A stretch of 64,000 nt of DNA from Microbacterium sp. (GCF_017305435.1 NZ_JAFKIP010000005.1:248001-312000); one strand, 5' to 3'. Positions 40,444 through 49,416 are shown, counted from the stretch's first letter. Notes: generated by a model not told the origin, from the sequence alone. A program made the numbers and translations.

Positions 40444-41739
40444 ATGGCGCTGGTGATGGGGGTCGACTCGTCGACGCAGTCGTGCAAGGTCGTCATCGTG
40501 GATGCCGCGACGGGGGCCGTCGTGCGGCAGGGGCGCGCGAGCCACCCCGACGGCACGAGCGTCGACCCGGGCGCGTGGTGGTCGGCGCTGCAGGAGGCGA
40601 TCGCGGATGCCGGTGGCATGGACGACGTCGCCGCGTGGGCGATCGGCGGCCAGCAGCACGGCATGGTCGCCCTGGACGAACGCGGTGACGTCGTGCGTGA
40701 CGCCCTGCTGTGGAACGACACGCGCTCCGCGCAGGCTGCGGCGGATCTGACCGGCGAGTTCGGCGCCGCCGAGCTCGCCCGCCGCACGGGCCTCGTGCCC
40801 GTGGCATCCTTCACGATCACGAAGCTCCGCTGGCTCCGCGACTCCGAGCCCGACAACGCCGCTCGGGTCGCCGCCGTCGCCCTGCCACACGACTGGCTCA
40901 CGTGGCGGCTGCGCGGATTCGGTGCGGCCGTCGGCGACGCGAAGCCCGCGTTCGACGAGCTCGTCACCGACCGCTCGGACGCCTCCGGCACGGGCTACTG
41001 GAACCCCGCCGGCGGCGACTACGACCGTGCGCTGCTCGTGGCCGCGCTCGGTCATGACGTGGCCCTGCCGCGTGTGCTCGGCCCCGACGAGTGGGTGACG
41101 GATGCCGCCGGGCGTCGCGTCGGCGCGGGCGCGGGCGACAACGCCGCGGCGGCGCTCGGAGTCGGCGCCGAGGTCGGCGACGTGGTGGTGTCGATCGGCA
41201 CGAGCGGTACGGTCTTCGCGGTCAGCGCGGAGCGGACGGTCGACCCCACGGGCACCGTCGCGGGCTTCGCGGATGCCGACGGGCACTTCCTCCCGCTCGT
41301 CGCGACGCTCAACGCGGCGCGCGTGCTGGACGTGGTCGGGCGTCTTCTCGGGGTCGACCACTCGGCGCTGAGCGCGCTCGCACTCGCCGCGGAGCCGGGG
41401 GCGGGTGGGCTCAGGCTGCTGCCCTACTTCGAGGGCGAGCGCACTCCGAACCTGCCCGACGCGACGGCGGAGCTGACGGGCATGACCCTGGCATCCACGA
41501 CTCGCGAGAACCTCGCGCGCGCCGCCGTCGAAGGGATGCTGCGGGGGCTCGCTGCGGGACTGGACGCCATTCGCGGGCTCGGCGTGCCGATCGACCGCGC
41601 CCTCCTCGTCGGGGGCGGGGCGCAGTCCGAGGCCGTCCGCCGGATCGCGCCCGAGGTGCTCGGGGTTCCGGTGGAGGTGCCCGCCGCGGGCGAGTACGTC
41701 GCGCTCGGCGCCGCCCGGCAGGCGGCCCGTATCGCCTGA
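40444..41739 (+). CDS. xylB: Xylulokinase
   Basis: 431 residues. FGGY kinase: [20 protein letters not shown] (phosphate 1), [36 protein letters not shown] and [24 protein letters not shown] near the end. Phosphorylates D-xylulose to enter the pentose phosphate pathway. Separated from xylA by the repeat element, so either co-transcribed or separately started; AAAGGA precedes the ATG by about 10 bp. Confidence 0.94.
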   Translation: MALVMGVDSSTQSCKVVIVDAATGAVVRQGRASHPDGTSVDPGAWWSALQEAIADAGGMDDVAAWAIGGQQHGMVALDERGDVVRDALLWNDTRSAQAAADLTGEFGAAELARRTGLVPVASFTITKLRWLRDSEPDNAARVAAVALPHDWLTWRLRGFGAAVGDAKPAFDELVTDRSDASGTGYWNPAGGDYDRALLVAALGHDVALPRVLGPDEWVTDAAGRRVGAGAGDNAAAALGVGAEVGDVVVSIGTSGTVFAVSAERTVDPTGTVAGFADADGHFLPLVATLNAARVLDVVGRLLGVDHSALSALALAAEPGAGGLRLLPYFEGERTPNLPDATAELTGMTLASTTRENLARAAVEGMLRGLAAGLDAIRGLGVPIDRALLVGGGAQSEAVRRIAPEVLGVPVEVPAAGEYVALGAARQAARIA

Positions 41740-41808
41740 CCCGCGGGGCCGCTCCGCTCGTCGCGACGGATGCCGGAGGAATGCCGACGCCGCACGCGAC
41801 GCCGCACG

Positions 41809-42600
41809 TCACGGCGCGCGCGACGCGACCAATTGGAAGACGAGCACCGTGTTCACGGTCGGCTCGCCGGCGGTATCGCGCTCTCCGGCGCTGTTGCAGG
41901 TGATGATGAGCAGCCGGCCGGGGGCCGCCATGGTGACGCGAGGGTCGCTGGAGATCTCGTTCTTGCGCTCCTCGAACGTCTCGACGGCCGCGTACGTGAG
42001 CACTTCGGTGGGCGTCTCGAGTGTGATCTCATCGCCCGGCGCGGTGACGTCCGAGATGGTCGAGCACAGGGCCGTTCCGTCGCGATAGTCGTGGCAGTAC
42101 AGGTAGACGGTGTTCGCGGCGGATGCCGAGAGCACGCTCCCCACCGGCTGGCGGACGCCGTCGACGACCTGGCTGTCCCAAGCGATCGTGTGCTTGTCGT
42201 CGGGCTCGATCGCCGAGTAGGTCACGGTCGTTCCGGAGGCATCCGTCGACGTCTTCGTGACGATCTCGTTCGGGCGCAGCTCGTGGATCTCGGCATGATC
42301 GATGCCGGCCTCCGGCGCGGTCAGGGTCGCGCCGGCGAACTGCCAGTCGACCCAGGCGGGCGGGGTCGCGCGGGAGGTCGGTGAGGGCTGCGGGGTCGGC
42401 GTGGCTCCGAGAGCCGCCGCCGCGGACGTCGTGCTCGGCGCGGGGGAGGCCGGGCCTCCCCCGGTGGTCGAGGTGAGCGTGACCGCCGCGATGCCCGCGA
42501 AGAGCACCATGGCCGACGCGAGCACCCAGAAACCGACGCGGGCGCGTCGCTCCGTGCGGTGCCACCGCCGGAGTCGACGCGCCCGCGCGCGCGAGGTCAA
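41809..42600 (-). CDS. Sortase-like membrane protein
   Basis: 263 residues; ATG overlaps the stop of the surface-protein gene. Arg-rich start, one membrane helix (about 22-44), a Ser/Thr/Pro linker, then a sortase-type beta domain: VYLYCHDYRDGTALCSTISDVTAPGDEITL with the candidate catalytic His, and RLLIITCNSAGERD with the TxTC-like Cys. The usual catalytic Arg in the last strand is not evident (PTVNTVLVFQLV), so activity or class is uncertain; it best resembles class E/F enzymes. Partner and probable substrate is the protein encoded directly upstream. Confidence 0.68.
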   Translation of the reverse strand: MTSRARARRLRRWHRTERRARVGFWVLASAMVLFAGIAAVTLTSTTGGGPASPAPSTTSAAAALGATPTPQPSPTSRATPPAWVDWQFAGATLTAPEAGIDHAEIHELRPNEIVTKTSTDASGTTVTYSAIEPDDKHTIAWDSQVVDGVRQPVGSVLSASAANTVYLYCHDYRDGTALCSTISDVTAPGDEITLETPTEVLTYAAVETFEERKNEISSDPRVTMAAPGRLLIITCNSAGERDTAGEPTVNTVLVFQLVASRAP

Positions 42601-43244
42601 CGGCCGGACCGCTGCTCCATCCGCGCCCGAGCGGCGCGGTGCCGCATCGCCAGCGCGCCCGCGCCCGCCGCTGCGGTCAGAACGAGCAGGCCCGGCAGCA
42701 CCGCGCCGCCGAACGGGTCGGCGACGTCCCCGGTCGCGCCGGCCTTCACGGTGTTGGTCGTCGGAACGGACGGAACGCCGGGCTCGCTGGGGGGCAGCGT
42801 GGGCGTCGTCGTCGAGCAGTCGATGATCGCGGGAGTGAAGGTCGCGGAATCGCCGGCGTTGCCGCCGGCGAGCACCCAGAACACCTCCACGCTCGTGAGA
42901 GTGTTGGGCGCGCCGTCCTCGGTCTCCCCGTTCTGGAGCGCCACCGTCTGGGTGAAGCGGCCGTCATCGCCGGTCTGCGCATCCTCGAAGTAGTTGCGCC
43001 CTTGAAGGTAGCTCGCCGTCAGGCTGGCCTCGACGCCCGCCACGGCCGGCGTCGCCTGGATGCCCACGTCGACCATCGCTCCGTCGTCGGTGCAGTACGG
43101 CTCACCGATCCAGGGCTCGACGGTGCCTTCCCAGCCCTCGGGCGGCGCCGCCAGAGCCGGTGTCGCGATGGCGACGAGGCCGGCGGCGAGAGCGGCCGAG
43201 ATCGAGAAGGCGGCGAGCCTCCGGGTCCGGGTCCTGATCGTCAT
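42597..43244 (-). CDS. Secreted cell-surface protein with C-terminal membrane anchor
   Basis: 215 residues. Signal peptide (MTIRTRTRRLAAFSISAALAAGLVAIATPALA), an Ig-like strand-rich body with two Cys pairs possible, a Thr/Pro spacer (TTTPTLPPSEPGVPSVPTT), then NTVKAGATGDVADPFGGAVLPG, a hydrophobic helix and an Arg-rich tail (MRHRAARARMEQRSGR). This is the layout of a sorted surface protein, but no LPXTG or LAXTG is present before the helix. Coupling to a sortase-like gene suggests either a non-standard sorting signal or a plain transmembrane anchor. Confidence 0.7.
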   Translation of the reverse strand: MTIRTRTRRLAAFSISAALAAGLVAIATPALAAPPEGWEGTVEPWIGEPYCTDDGAMVDVGIQATPAVAGVEASLTASYLQGRNYFEDAQTGDDGRFTQTVALQNGETEDGAPNTLTSVEVFWVLAGGNAGDSATFTPAIIDCSTTTPTLPPSEPGVPSVPTTNTVKAGATGDVADPFGGAVLPGLLVLTAAAGAGALAMRHRAARARMEQRSGR

Positions 43245-43260
43245 GACTTCTCCTTCTGTG

Positions 43261-43306
43261 CGGTGTGATGCGGTGTGATGCGGTGTGATGCGGTGTGGTG
43301 CGGTGG
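43261..43306 (-). repeat. 10-bp tandem repeats upstream of the surface-protein gene
   Basis: CGGTGTGATG occurs three times in a row from 43261, then CGGTGTGGTG and CGGTGG. The array lies 17 bp before the ATG of the surface-protein gene (minus strand), in its leader or promoter. Ten bp is one helical turn; copy-number change would alter promoter or leader spacing in whole turns. Confidence 0.8.
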
Positions 43307-43370
43307 TCTGGGATGCGGCCCCGCTGTCGCGGCGCCCCTCCGCCCGAGGGGATGCCTCGGGCGGAAGCAG

Positions 43371-43646
43371 TCAAGCGGCGGGCTGCGTCGAGGTGTCGCC
43401 GTGGCTGAGCGCGCGTTCGTCCGCGCGCCGGAGGAAGGTCGCCGGATCGACGCCGAGCAGCTGTCCGATGCGAGCGAGCTGGACGACGTCGAACGGCACG
43501 TCCCCCGACAGCCGCCGCTCGGTCGTGTGCGGGGTGGCCTCCAACGCCGCCGCGACGTCACGTCGTGTGCAGCGCTGACGCGCCATCTCGGCGCGGATCT
43601 CGTCCGCGAGCGCCGCGCTCACTGCGCTGGGTGCCCGCGATTCCAT
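43371..43646 (-). CDS. Small XRE-family HTH regulator
   Basis: 91 residues from ATG 43646, chosen because upstream in-frame codons run into the divergent promoter. HTH: AEMARQRCTRRDVAAALEATPHTTERRLSGDVPFDVVQLARIGQLLGVDPATFLRR, a Cro/cI-type domain. Divergent from another HTH gene across 77 bp containing matching direct repeats. The layout recalls phage-type or mobile-element switches. A short Ser/Thr tail follows. Confidence 0.72.
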   Translation of the reverse strand: MESRAPSAVSAALADEIRAEMARQRCTRRDVAAALEATPHTTERRLSGDVPFDVVQLARIGQLLGVDPATFLRRADERALSHGDTSTQPAA

Positions 43647-43714
43647 GCACGCAATATCGCATGGATATCGATACACTGTCAATTCGGCCACCCAGATGGC
43701 TCCGATTCCATGCA
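43638..43714. promoter_or_regulatory. Divergent control region with 12-bp direct repeats
   Basis: CGATTCCATGCA occurs at 43638-43649, covering the start codon of the minus-strand HTH gene, and at 43703-43714, 10 bp before the plus-strand HTH gene. A degenerate inverted copy (CGCATGGATATCG) lies between them at about 43655-43667. The arrangement suits binding by one of the two HTH proteins with autoregulation on both sides. Confidence 0.55.
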
Positions 43715-43723
43715 ACTGACAGA

Positions 43724-44104
43724 ATGAGCGACATGATCCGGGGCTACGCCGACTTCTTCTGGGACGCCCTGGTCCTCGAGATCAAGGGCGAGATGGGCCG
43801 CCGCGACCTCTCCTCTCGCGGGCTCGGACGGCGCATCGGCAAGTCCTCGCAGTACATGTCCGATCGCCTGGACGGCGGCAGCTCGAAGACGGGGAGACGC
43901 GTCGTGCTCTCCGTGTGGGACCTCGCCGCCATGTCGCAGGCGATGAGCGTGTCCGCGGCCGAGCTCGCGGCGCGTGCGCACGAGGTGGCGATCCGCGACC
44001 TCTCGGCGCGCAGCGGTGCCACGGATGTCGGTGCCCCTGCGCATCATGGAGAGGACCTGCCGACGGCAGCGCGGCGGGGAGGCGGTCAAGGGCTCCGCCC
44101 CTGA
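43724..44104 (+). CDS. XRE-family HTH regulator paired with ImmA/IrrE peptidase
   Basis: 126 residues from ATG 43724. HTH region: DLSSRGLGRRIGKSSQYMSDRLDGGSSKTGRRVVLSVWDLAAMSQAMSVSAAELAARA, with a helix-rich start (DFFWDALVLEIKGEMG). A Gly/Pro-rich tail follows. The next gene, 56 bp on, encodes a metallopeptidase of the ImmA/IrrE family; in known pairs the peptidase cleaves the HTH repressor after a stress signal. Likely the repressor of such a switch. Confidence 0.7.
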   Translation: MSDMIRGYADFFWDALVLEIKGEMGRRDLSSRGLGRRIGKSSQYMSDRLDGGSSKTGRRVVLSVWDLAAMSQAMSVSAAELAARAHEVAIRDLSARSGATDVGAPAHHGEDLPTAARRGGGQGLRP

Positions 44105-44160
44105 AGTCTGAGCGGCCCCTCCGTCTCGTCCGAGCGAGCTGGGGCGAAGGGAGGTGCAGC

Positions 44161-44568
44161 GTGCATCCACTGTTCGCCGCCGCGGAACGGCTGGGGGTGT
44201 CCGTCTCGTCCGCGACGCTCCCGGAGGGCACCCTGGGCGCCTATTACGCCGCCAGCAGAAGGATCCTCATCGACCGGCGGCTGACCCCCGAAGAAGAGGT
44301 CGAGACGCTCGCGCACGAGATCGGCCACGTCGTCCTGGGCCATCGTGCTCTCGACGACCCGGTGCTGGAGGCGGATGCCGATGCCTTCGCGGCGATGGTC
44401 CTGATCGATCCGATCGCGTATGAGCGGCTGGAGCGCATGGAGCTGTGCGCCCACGACATCGCCGAGGAACTCGGCGTGACGATGCCGATCCTCGCGGCTT
44501 TCGTGGCCCAGCTGCGCCGCGACAGCGCGGTGGCACGAGCGGCGGCGCGAATCCGCGCGTCGACATGA
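44161..44568 (+). CDS. ImmA/IrrE family metallopeptidase
   Basis: 135 residues from GTG with AGGGAGG 6-12 bp upstream. Zinc motif HEIGH at about 51-55 (ETLAHEIGHVVLGH) and a downstream Glu in VLEADADAFAAMVL as third ligand: the gluzincin pattern of ImmA. Size matches stand-alone ImmA proteins. Expected to cut the preceding HTH protein. No integrase or DNA-damage genes lie beside it, so it is either a chromosomal stress switch or a remnant of a mobile element. Confidence 0.83.
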   Translation: MHPLFAAAERLGVSVSSATLPEGTLGAYYAASRRILIDRRLTPEEEVETLAHEIGHVVLGHRALDDPVLEADADAFAAMVLIDPIAYERLERMELCAHDIAEELGVTMPILAAFVAQLRRDSAVARAAARIRAST

Positions 44569-44569
44569 C

Positions 44570-44598
44570 CGCCCGCATAGCAAGTGTGCGCGCGGGCG
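44570..44598 (+). terminator. Weak hairpin after the ImmA/IrrE gene
   Basis: CGCCCGC (44570-44576) pairs with GCGGGCG (44592-44598) across a 15-nt loop, immediately after the stop at 44568. No T run follows. Possible intrinsic terminator of the GC-rich type. Confidence 0.3.
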
Positions 44599-44674
44599 TC
44601 CAGGGCCCCGAACCGACACCTGCCGGAAACGTCGGGCCCCGTAGGCTGATCTCACCGAGCAGGGGGAGTTGCAT

Positions 44675-46885
44675 ATGCAGGTATGGCCCGGATCCGCGTA
44701 CCCGCTGGGGGCGACCTTCGACGGCAGCGGCACGAACTTCGCTCTCTTCAGCGAGGGCGCCGAAAAGGTCGAGCTGTGCCTGTTCGGCGACCGCGGCAAG
44801 GAGACGCGCGTCGAACTGCGCGACGTCGACGCGCACGTCTGGCACGCGTACCTGCCGACGGTCCAGCCCGGCACGCGCTACGGCTACCGCGTCTACGGCC
44901 CCAACGACCCCGCTCAGGGGCTGCGCTTCAACCCGAACAAGCTTCTGCTCGACCCCTACGCGAAGGCCGTCGAGGGGCAGATCGACTGGAACCAGTCGGT
45001 CTTCGGGTACACCTTCGGCGACCCCGATTCGCGCAACGATGACGACTCTTCGAGCTCCATGATGAAGGGTGTCGTCATCAACCCGTACTTCGACTGGGCG
45101 GGCGACCGGCAGCCGAAGACCCCCTACGCCGAGACGGTCATCTACGAGGCTCACGTGAAGGGGCTGACGGAGCGGCATCCCGACATCCCCGACGAGATCC
45201 GCGGCACGTACAGCGCGATCGGGCACCCGGTGATCATCGAGCACCTCAAGCGCATCGGTGTGACCGCGATCGAGCTCATGCCCGTGCACCAGTTCGTCAA
45301 CGACTCGACCCTCGAGGAGAAGGGGCTGTCGAACTACTGGGGCTACAACACGATCGCCTTCCTCGCGCCGCAGAACACCTACTCCTCCGCCGGCCAGCGC
45401 GGTCAGCAGGTCCAGGAGTTCAAGGGGATGGTGCGTGCCCTCCACGCGGCGGGCATCGAGGTCATCCTCGACGTCGTCTACAACCACACCGCCGAGGGCA
45501 ACCATCTGGGCCCGACCCTGTCGATGCGCGGCATCGACAACGAGGCGTATTACCGCCTCGAGGAGGCGGACAAACGATATTACACCGACTACACCGGCAC
45601 CGGCAACAGCATGAACGTCGGCAACCCGCACACGCTGCAGCTCATCATGGACTCACTGCGGTACTGGGTGCTCGAGATGCACGTCGACGGCTTCCGATTC
45701 GATCTCGCGGCGACCCTCGCGCGCGAGTTCTACGAGGTCGACAAGCTCGCCGCCTTCTTCGAGATCGTGCAGCAGGACCCGGTGATCAGCCAGGTCAAGC
45801 TCATCGCCGAGCCCTGGGACATCGGCCCCGGCGGCTACCAGGTCGGCAACTTCCCGCCGCAGTGGACGGAGTGGAACGGCAAGTACCGCGACACGGTCCG
45901 CGACTTCTGGCGCGGCGAGCCGTCGACCCTCGGCGAGTTCGCCTCGCGACTGACCGGATCGGCCGATCTCTACGAGCACGACGGGCGACGCCCCGTGGCA
46001 TCCATCAACTTCGTCACGGCCCATGACGGTTTCACGCTCCGCGACCTCGTCTCCTACAACGAGAAGCACAACGACGCCAACGGCGAAGACGGCAACGACG
46101 GCGAGTCGCACAACCGCTCGTGGAACTGCGGTGTCGAGGGCCCCACCGACGACCCGGTGGTGCTGACACTGCGGGCGCGGCAGCAGCGCAACTTCCTCGC
46201 GACGCTGCTGCTGAGTCAGGGCGTGCCGATGATCCTGCACGGCGACGAGCTCGGCCGTACGCAGGGCGGCAACAACAACGGCTACGCGCAGGACAACGAC
46301 ATCACGTGGGTCGACTGGGAGCACGTCGATCAGCCGCTCGTCGAGTTCACCGCCGCGCTCACCCGCCTGCGGCGCGAGCATCCGACCTTCCGCCGCAGCC
46401 GGTTCTTCAACGGTCGCCCGGTGCGCCGCGAGGAGGGTGCCCCCGTTCCCGACATCGCGTGGCTGCGACCGGACGGCACCGAGATGCAGCCGGACGACTG
46501 GGATTCCGGCTTCGGGCGCGCGATCGGCGTGTTCCTCAACGGCGACGGCATCCGTGAGCGGGACCGGCGCGGTCAGGAGATCCACGATCAGCACTTCTTC
46601 GTGCTGTTCAATGCCGGCGACGACGACGTGCAGTTCACGATCCCCCGGGCGGAGTTCAGCCCGGAGTGGGAGGTGCTCGTCGACACTGCCGGGCAGCGCG
46701 CCGATGAGGTGTCGCTGCGCGGCGGCGACACCGTCGACGTCCCGGCTCGATCGCTCATGGTGCTGTGCCAGCACGAGACCGATGTGCCCGAAGTGGATCA
46801 CTCCGTCGCCGCGTCGCTCGCGGCGCTGACGACCCCGATCGACATCGTCCCGGCGCCCGCGCCGCAGACCGAACTCCCGCACTGA
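44675..46885 (+). CDS. glgX: Glycogen debranching enzyme GlgX
   Basis: 736 residues from ATG 44675; AGGGGGAG at 44661-44668 gives better spacing than for TTG 44669. GH13 enzyme with an N-terminal CBM48-like domain (LGATFDGSGTNFALFSEGAEKVELCLF). Catalytic barrel: VILDVVYNHTAEGNHLGPT, nucleophile in VDGFRFDLA (about 340), acid/base Glu in LIAEPWDIG (about 378), and TAHDGFTLRDL. Removes short branches from glycogen trimmed by phosphorylase. It overlaps treY by one base, so free maltodextrins go directly to TreY. TAGGCT at 44642 may be the -10. Confidence 0.93.
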   Translation: MQVWPGSAYPLGATFDGSGTNFALFSEGAEKVELCLFGDRGKETRVELRDVDAHVWHAYLPTVQPGTRYGYRVYGPNDPAQGLRFNPNKLLLDPYAKAVEGQIDWNQSVFGYTFGDPDSRNDDDSSSSMMKGVVINPYFDWAGDRQPKTPYAETVIYEAHVKGLTERHPDIPDEIRGTYSAIGHPVIIEHLKRIGVTAIELMPVHQFVNDSTLEEKGLSNYWGYNTIAFLAPQNTYSSAGQRGQQVQEFKGMVRALHAAGIEVILDVVYNHTAEGNHLGPTLSMRGIDNEAYYRLEEADKRYYTDYTGTGNSMNVGNPHTLQLIMDSLRYWVLEMHVDGFRFDLAATLAREFYEVDKLAAFFEIVQQDPVISQVKLIAEPWDIGPGGYQVGNFPPQWTEWNGKYRDTVRDFWRGEPSTLGEFASRLTGSADLYEHDGRRPVASINFVTAHDGFTLRDLVSYNEKHNDANGEDGNDGESHNRSWNCGVEGPTDDPVVLTLRARQQRNFLATLLLSQGVPMILHGDELGRTQGGNNNGYAQDNDITWVDWEHVDQPLVEFTAALTRLRREHPTFRRSRFFNGRPVRREEGAPVPDIAWLRPDGTEMQPDDWDSGFGRAIGVFLNGDGIRERDRRGQEIHDQHFFVLFNAGDDDVQFTIPRAEFSPEWEVLVDTAGQRADEVSLRGGDTVDVPARSLMVLCQHETDVPEVDHSVAASLAALTTPIDIVPAPAPQTELPH

Positions 46886-49416
46886 TGTCCGTGCGCCACC
46901 ACGCAGGAGACGCGCCGACGTCGACCTACCGCCTGCAGGTGCGCGCGGAGTTCGACCTGGATGCCGCGGCGGCGGTGGTCCCCTACCTGCGAGACCTCGG
47001 GGTCGGCTGGGCGTACCTGTCGCCGATCCTCCAGGCGGCGGAGGGTTCGCCGCACGGGTACGACGTCGTCGACCCCACCCGCGTCGACGAGGCGCGCGGC
47101 GGCGCGGACGGACTCGCGCGGTTCTCGGCGGCGGCGCGGACGGCCGGCCTCGGCATCCTGGTCGACATCGTCCCCAACCACCAGGGCGTCGCCACCCCCG
47201 CCGAGAACCCGTGGTGGTGGGACGTGCTGACGTACGGCGAGGCGTCGCGCCACGCGCGTGCGTTCGACATCGACTGGCTGTACGGCGGCGGACGGGTGCG
47301 GCTGCCGGTGCTCGGCGGAGAGCTCGACGACGTGATCACGCGCGGCGAGATCACGGTCGCTCCTCCCGCCGGGGGTGCATTCGTCTCGCCCGAGGGTGTA
47401 TTCGTCTCGCCCGAGGGTGTATTCGTTTCGCCCGAGGGTGCACTCGCCCCGTTCGGGACCGCCACGTACTTCGATCTCACGCTGCCGCTCGCACCGGGCA
47501 CGGCTCCACAGCAGGCGACGACGGATGCCGCCATCGTGCGCGACGTGCTCGCTCGGCAGCACTGGGAGCTCGGTTTCTGGCGGCGCGAGGCGCAGCTGCT
47601 GAACTATCGGCGCTTCTTCACGGTGACGTCCCTCGCCGGCGTGCGGGTGGAGGATCCCGCCGTTTTCGATGCATCGCACGTCGAAGTGACGCGCTGGATT
47701 CGCGAAGGGCTCGTCGACGGACTGCGCATCGACCATCCCGACGGTCTCGCTGACCCCGGCAGCTATCTGGACCGGCTGCGCAGCCTTTTCGATGCACCCT
47801 CGGCGGAAACGAGTGCACCCTCGGGTGGAATGAATGCACCCTCGGCAGTCGGGACGGGGTACGTCGTCGTCGAGAAGATTCTGGAGCCGGGCGAGGAGCT
47901 GCCGGGGTGGTGGCGCACCGACGGCACGACGGGCTACGACGCGCTCGGCGAGATCGATCGGGTGCTCACCGACCCGGGCGGTGAGCGACCGCTGACCGTC
48001 GCCGACGCCTTCGCCCGCGGCGCCGCCGTCGACTGGCACGCGCTCATCGCCGACACGAAGCGCACGGTCGCCGACACGTCGCAGGCGGCGGAAGTCGGCC
48101 GGATCATCCGCGAGATCCCGGACGGCCAGGGCAGCGCCTTCGACGACGACGAGGAGGCGCGCGAGGCGATCGCGGAGCTCCTCGCCGCGTTCGGCGTGTA
48201 CCGGGCGTACCTCCCCACGGGGGCCGAGCACGTGCGGGTCGCCGTCGCCGAGGCATCCGCCCGCCGCCCCGACCTGGAGGGACCCCTCGCAGCGGCCGCG
48301 CGTCTCATCCGCAGCGAACCGTCGGGCGATTTCGCGCGGCGCTTCATGCAGACGACCGGGCCGATCATGGCGAAAGGCGTCGAGGACCGCGCGTTCTATC
48401 GCTTCGGTCGGCTCACCTCGCTGACCGAGGTCGGCGGCGATCCGTCGCAGTTCTCGCTCGCGCCGCGAGAGTTCCACGAGTCTTTCGTGCGTCGGCAGGC
48501 GTCGTGGCCGCACGCCATGACCACGCTCACGACGCATGACACGAAACGCTCCGAAGACGTGCGCGCCCGCCTCGCCGTGCTCGCCGAGACCGGTGATCTC
48601 TGGTGGCATGCGCTCCGCGAGCTCCGCGCGATCGCGGCGACGGGCGACGGCGCGCTCGACAACGTGCTCTGGCAGGCCGTCGTGGGCGCCTGGTCGGATG
48701 ACCCGGCCCTCTCCGAGCGCCTGCACGCGTACGCCGAGAAGGCGGCGCGCGAGAGTGCGGTCGGCACGAGCTGGGAGGAGCCCGAGCCCGCCTTCGAGGC
48801 GCGCGTGCGCACCCTCGTCGACGCTGCATTCGGCCCCGCGCGCGAGGTCGTCGAACGCGTCGTCGCGGAGATCGGCGCCCCTGGCCGGGTGAACGCCCTC
48901 TCCGCGAAGCTGCTGCAGCTCGCGGGCCCGGGCGTTCCGGACGTCTATCAGGGCACAGAGCTGTGGGATCTTTCGCTCGTCGACCCCGACAACCGCCGCC
49001 CGGTCGATTACGACGCGCGCCGCGCGCTCCTACGCCGCATCGACGACGGCTGGATGCCGCAGGTCGAGGCCACCGGAGCCGACGCGGGCGCCGCCAAACT
49101 TCTCCTCGTCTCCCGCGCGCTGCGGCTGCGCCGCGACCGGCCCGAGCTCTTCACGCGCTACACCCCGCTCGAGATCGTCGGCGCCGCGGCCGCCCACGCG
49201 CTCGCGTTCGACCGCGGCGGGGCGATCGCCGTCGCGACGCGCCTGCCCGTCGGACTCGCCGCGCGCGGCGGGTGGGGGGATGCCGCGGTCATGCTCCCCG
49301 GTGGGGCGGCCGCGCGTTGGCGCGACGAGCTCACCGGCCGCGTGGTCGCGGGTGGGGCCGCGCCGCTCGTCGACCTGCTCGGGGACTACCCCGTGGCGCT
49401 CCTCACGCGCAGCTGA
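46885..49416 (+). CDS. treY: Malto-oligosyltrehalose synthase with two repeat-derived insertions
   Basis: 843 residues; ATG overlaps the glgX stop. TreY features: TSTYRLQVRAEFDLDAAAAVVPYLRDLGV, SPILQAAEGSPHGYDVVDPTRV, DIVPNH, DGLRIDHPDGLADP (about 277), VVVEKIL (about 329), FMQTTGPIMAKGVEDRAFYRF and TTHDTKRSEDVRAR (about 549). Converts the reducing end of maltodextrins to a trehalosyl unit. Two loops contain insertions made of a 21-bp repeat: three copies of FVSPEGV near residues 163-188, and DAPSAETSAPSGGMNAPSAV near 303-322, the second encoded by the repeat in reverse. Both keep the frame and are probably tolerated. Confidence 0.92.
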   Translation: MSVRHHAGDAPTSTYRLQVRAEFDLDAAAAVVPYLRDLGVGWAYLSPILQAAEGSPHGYDVVDPTRVDEARGGADGLARFSAAARTAGLGILVDIVPNHQGVATPAENPWWWDVLTYGEASRHARAFDIDWLYGGGRVRLPVLGGELDDVITRGEITVAPPAGGAFVSPEGVFVSPEGVFVSPEGALAPFGTATYFDLTLPLAPGTAPQQATTDAAIVRDVLARQHWELGFWRREAQLLNYRRFFTVTSLAGVRVEDPAVFDASHVEVTRWIREGLVDGLRIDHPDGLADPGSYLDRLRSLFDAPSAETSAPSGGMNAPSAVGTGYVVVEKILEPGEELPGWWRTDGTTGYDALGEIDRVLTDPGGERPLTVADAFARGAAVDWHALIADTKRTVADTSQAAEVGRIIREIPDGQGSAFDDDEEAREAIAELLAAFGVYRAYLPTGAEHVRVAVAEASARRPDLEGPLAAAARLIRSEPSGDFARRFMQTTGPIMAKGVEDRAFYRFGRLTSLTEVGGDPSQFSLAPREFHESFVRRQASWPHAMTTLTTHDTKRSEDVRARLAVLAETGDLWWHALRELRAIAATGDGALDNVLWQAVVGAWSDDPALSERLHAYAEKAARESAVGTSWEEPEPAFEARVRTLVDAAFGPAREVVERVVAEIGAPGRVNALSAKLLQLAGPGVPDVYQGTELWDLSLVDPDNRRPVDYDARRALLRRIDDGWMPQVEATGADAGAAKLLLVSRALRLRRDRPELFTRYTPLEIVGAAAAHALAFDRGGAIAVATRLPVGLAARGGWGDAAVMLPGGAAARWRDELTGRVVAGGAAPLVDLLGDYPVALLTRS
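47371..47450 (+). repeat. 21-bp tandem repeat inside treY, forward cluster
   Basis: Units start at 47371, 47392, 47413 and 47434 (last partial). Consensus: GAGGGTGTATTCGTYTCGCC plus C, with a few changes. Each unit adds seven codons (FVSPEGV). The same unit occurs in reverse at 47791-47848. Confidence 0.88.
47791..47848 (-). repeat. 21-bp tandem repeat inside treY, reverse cluster
   Basis: TGCACCCTC starts at 47793, 47814 and 47835, period 21. Reverse complement: GAGGGTGCACTCGTTTCCGC and so on, nearly identical to the forward cluster unit 350 bp upstream. The two clusters are thus inverted copies of one element inside a single coding sequence. Confidence 0.85.

Noticed and set aside
47371-47848. 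Possible CRISPR or VNTR array unrelated to coding
   Set aside because: Both clusters lie in the frame of treY, with whole-codon units and no spacers.
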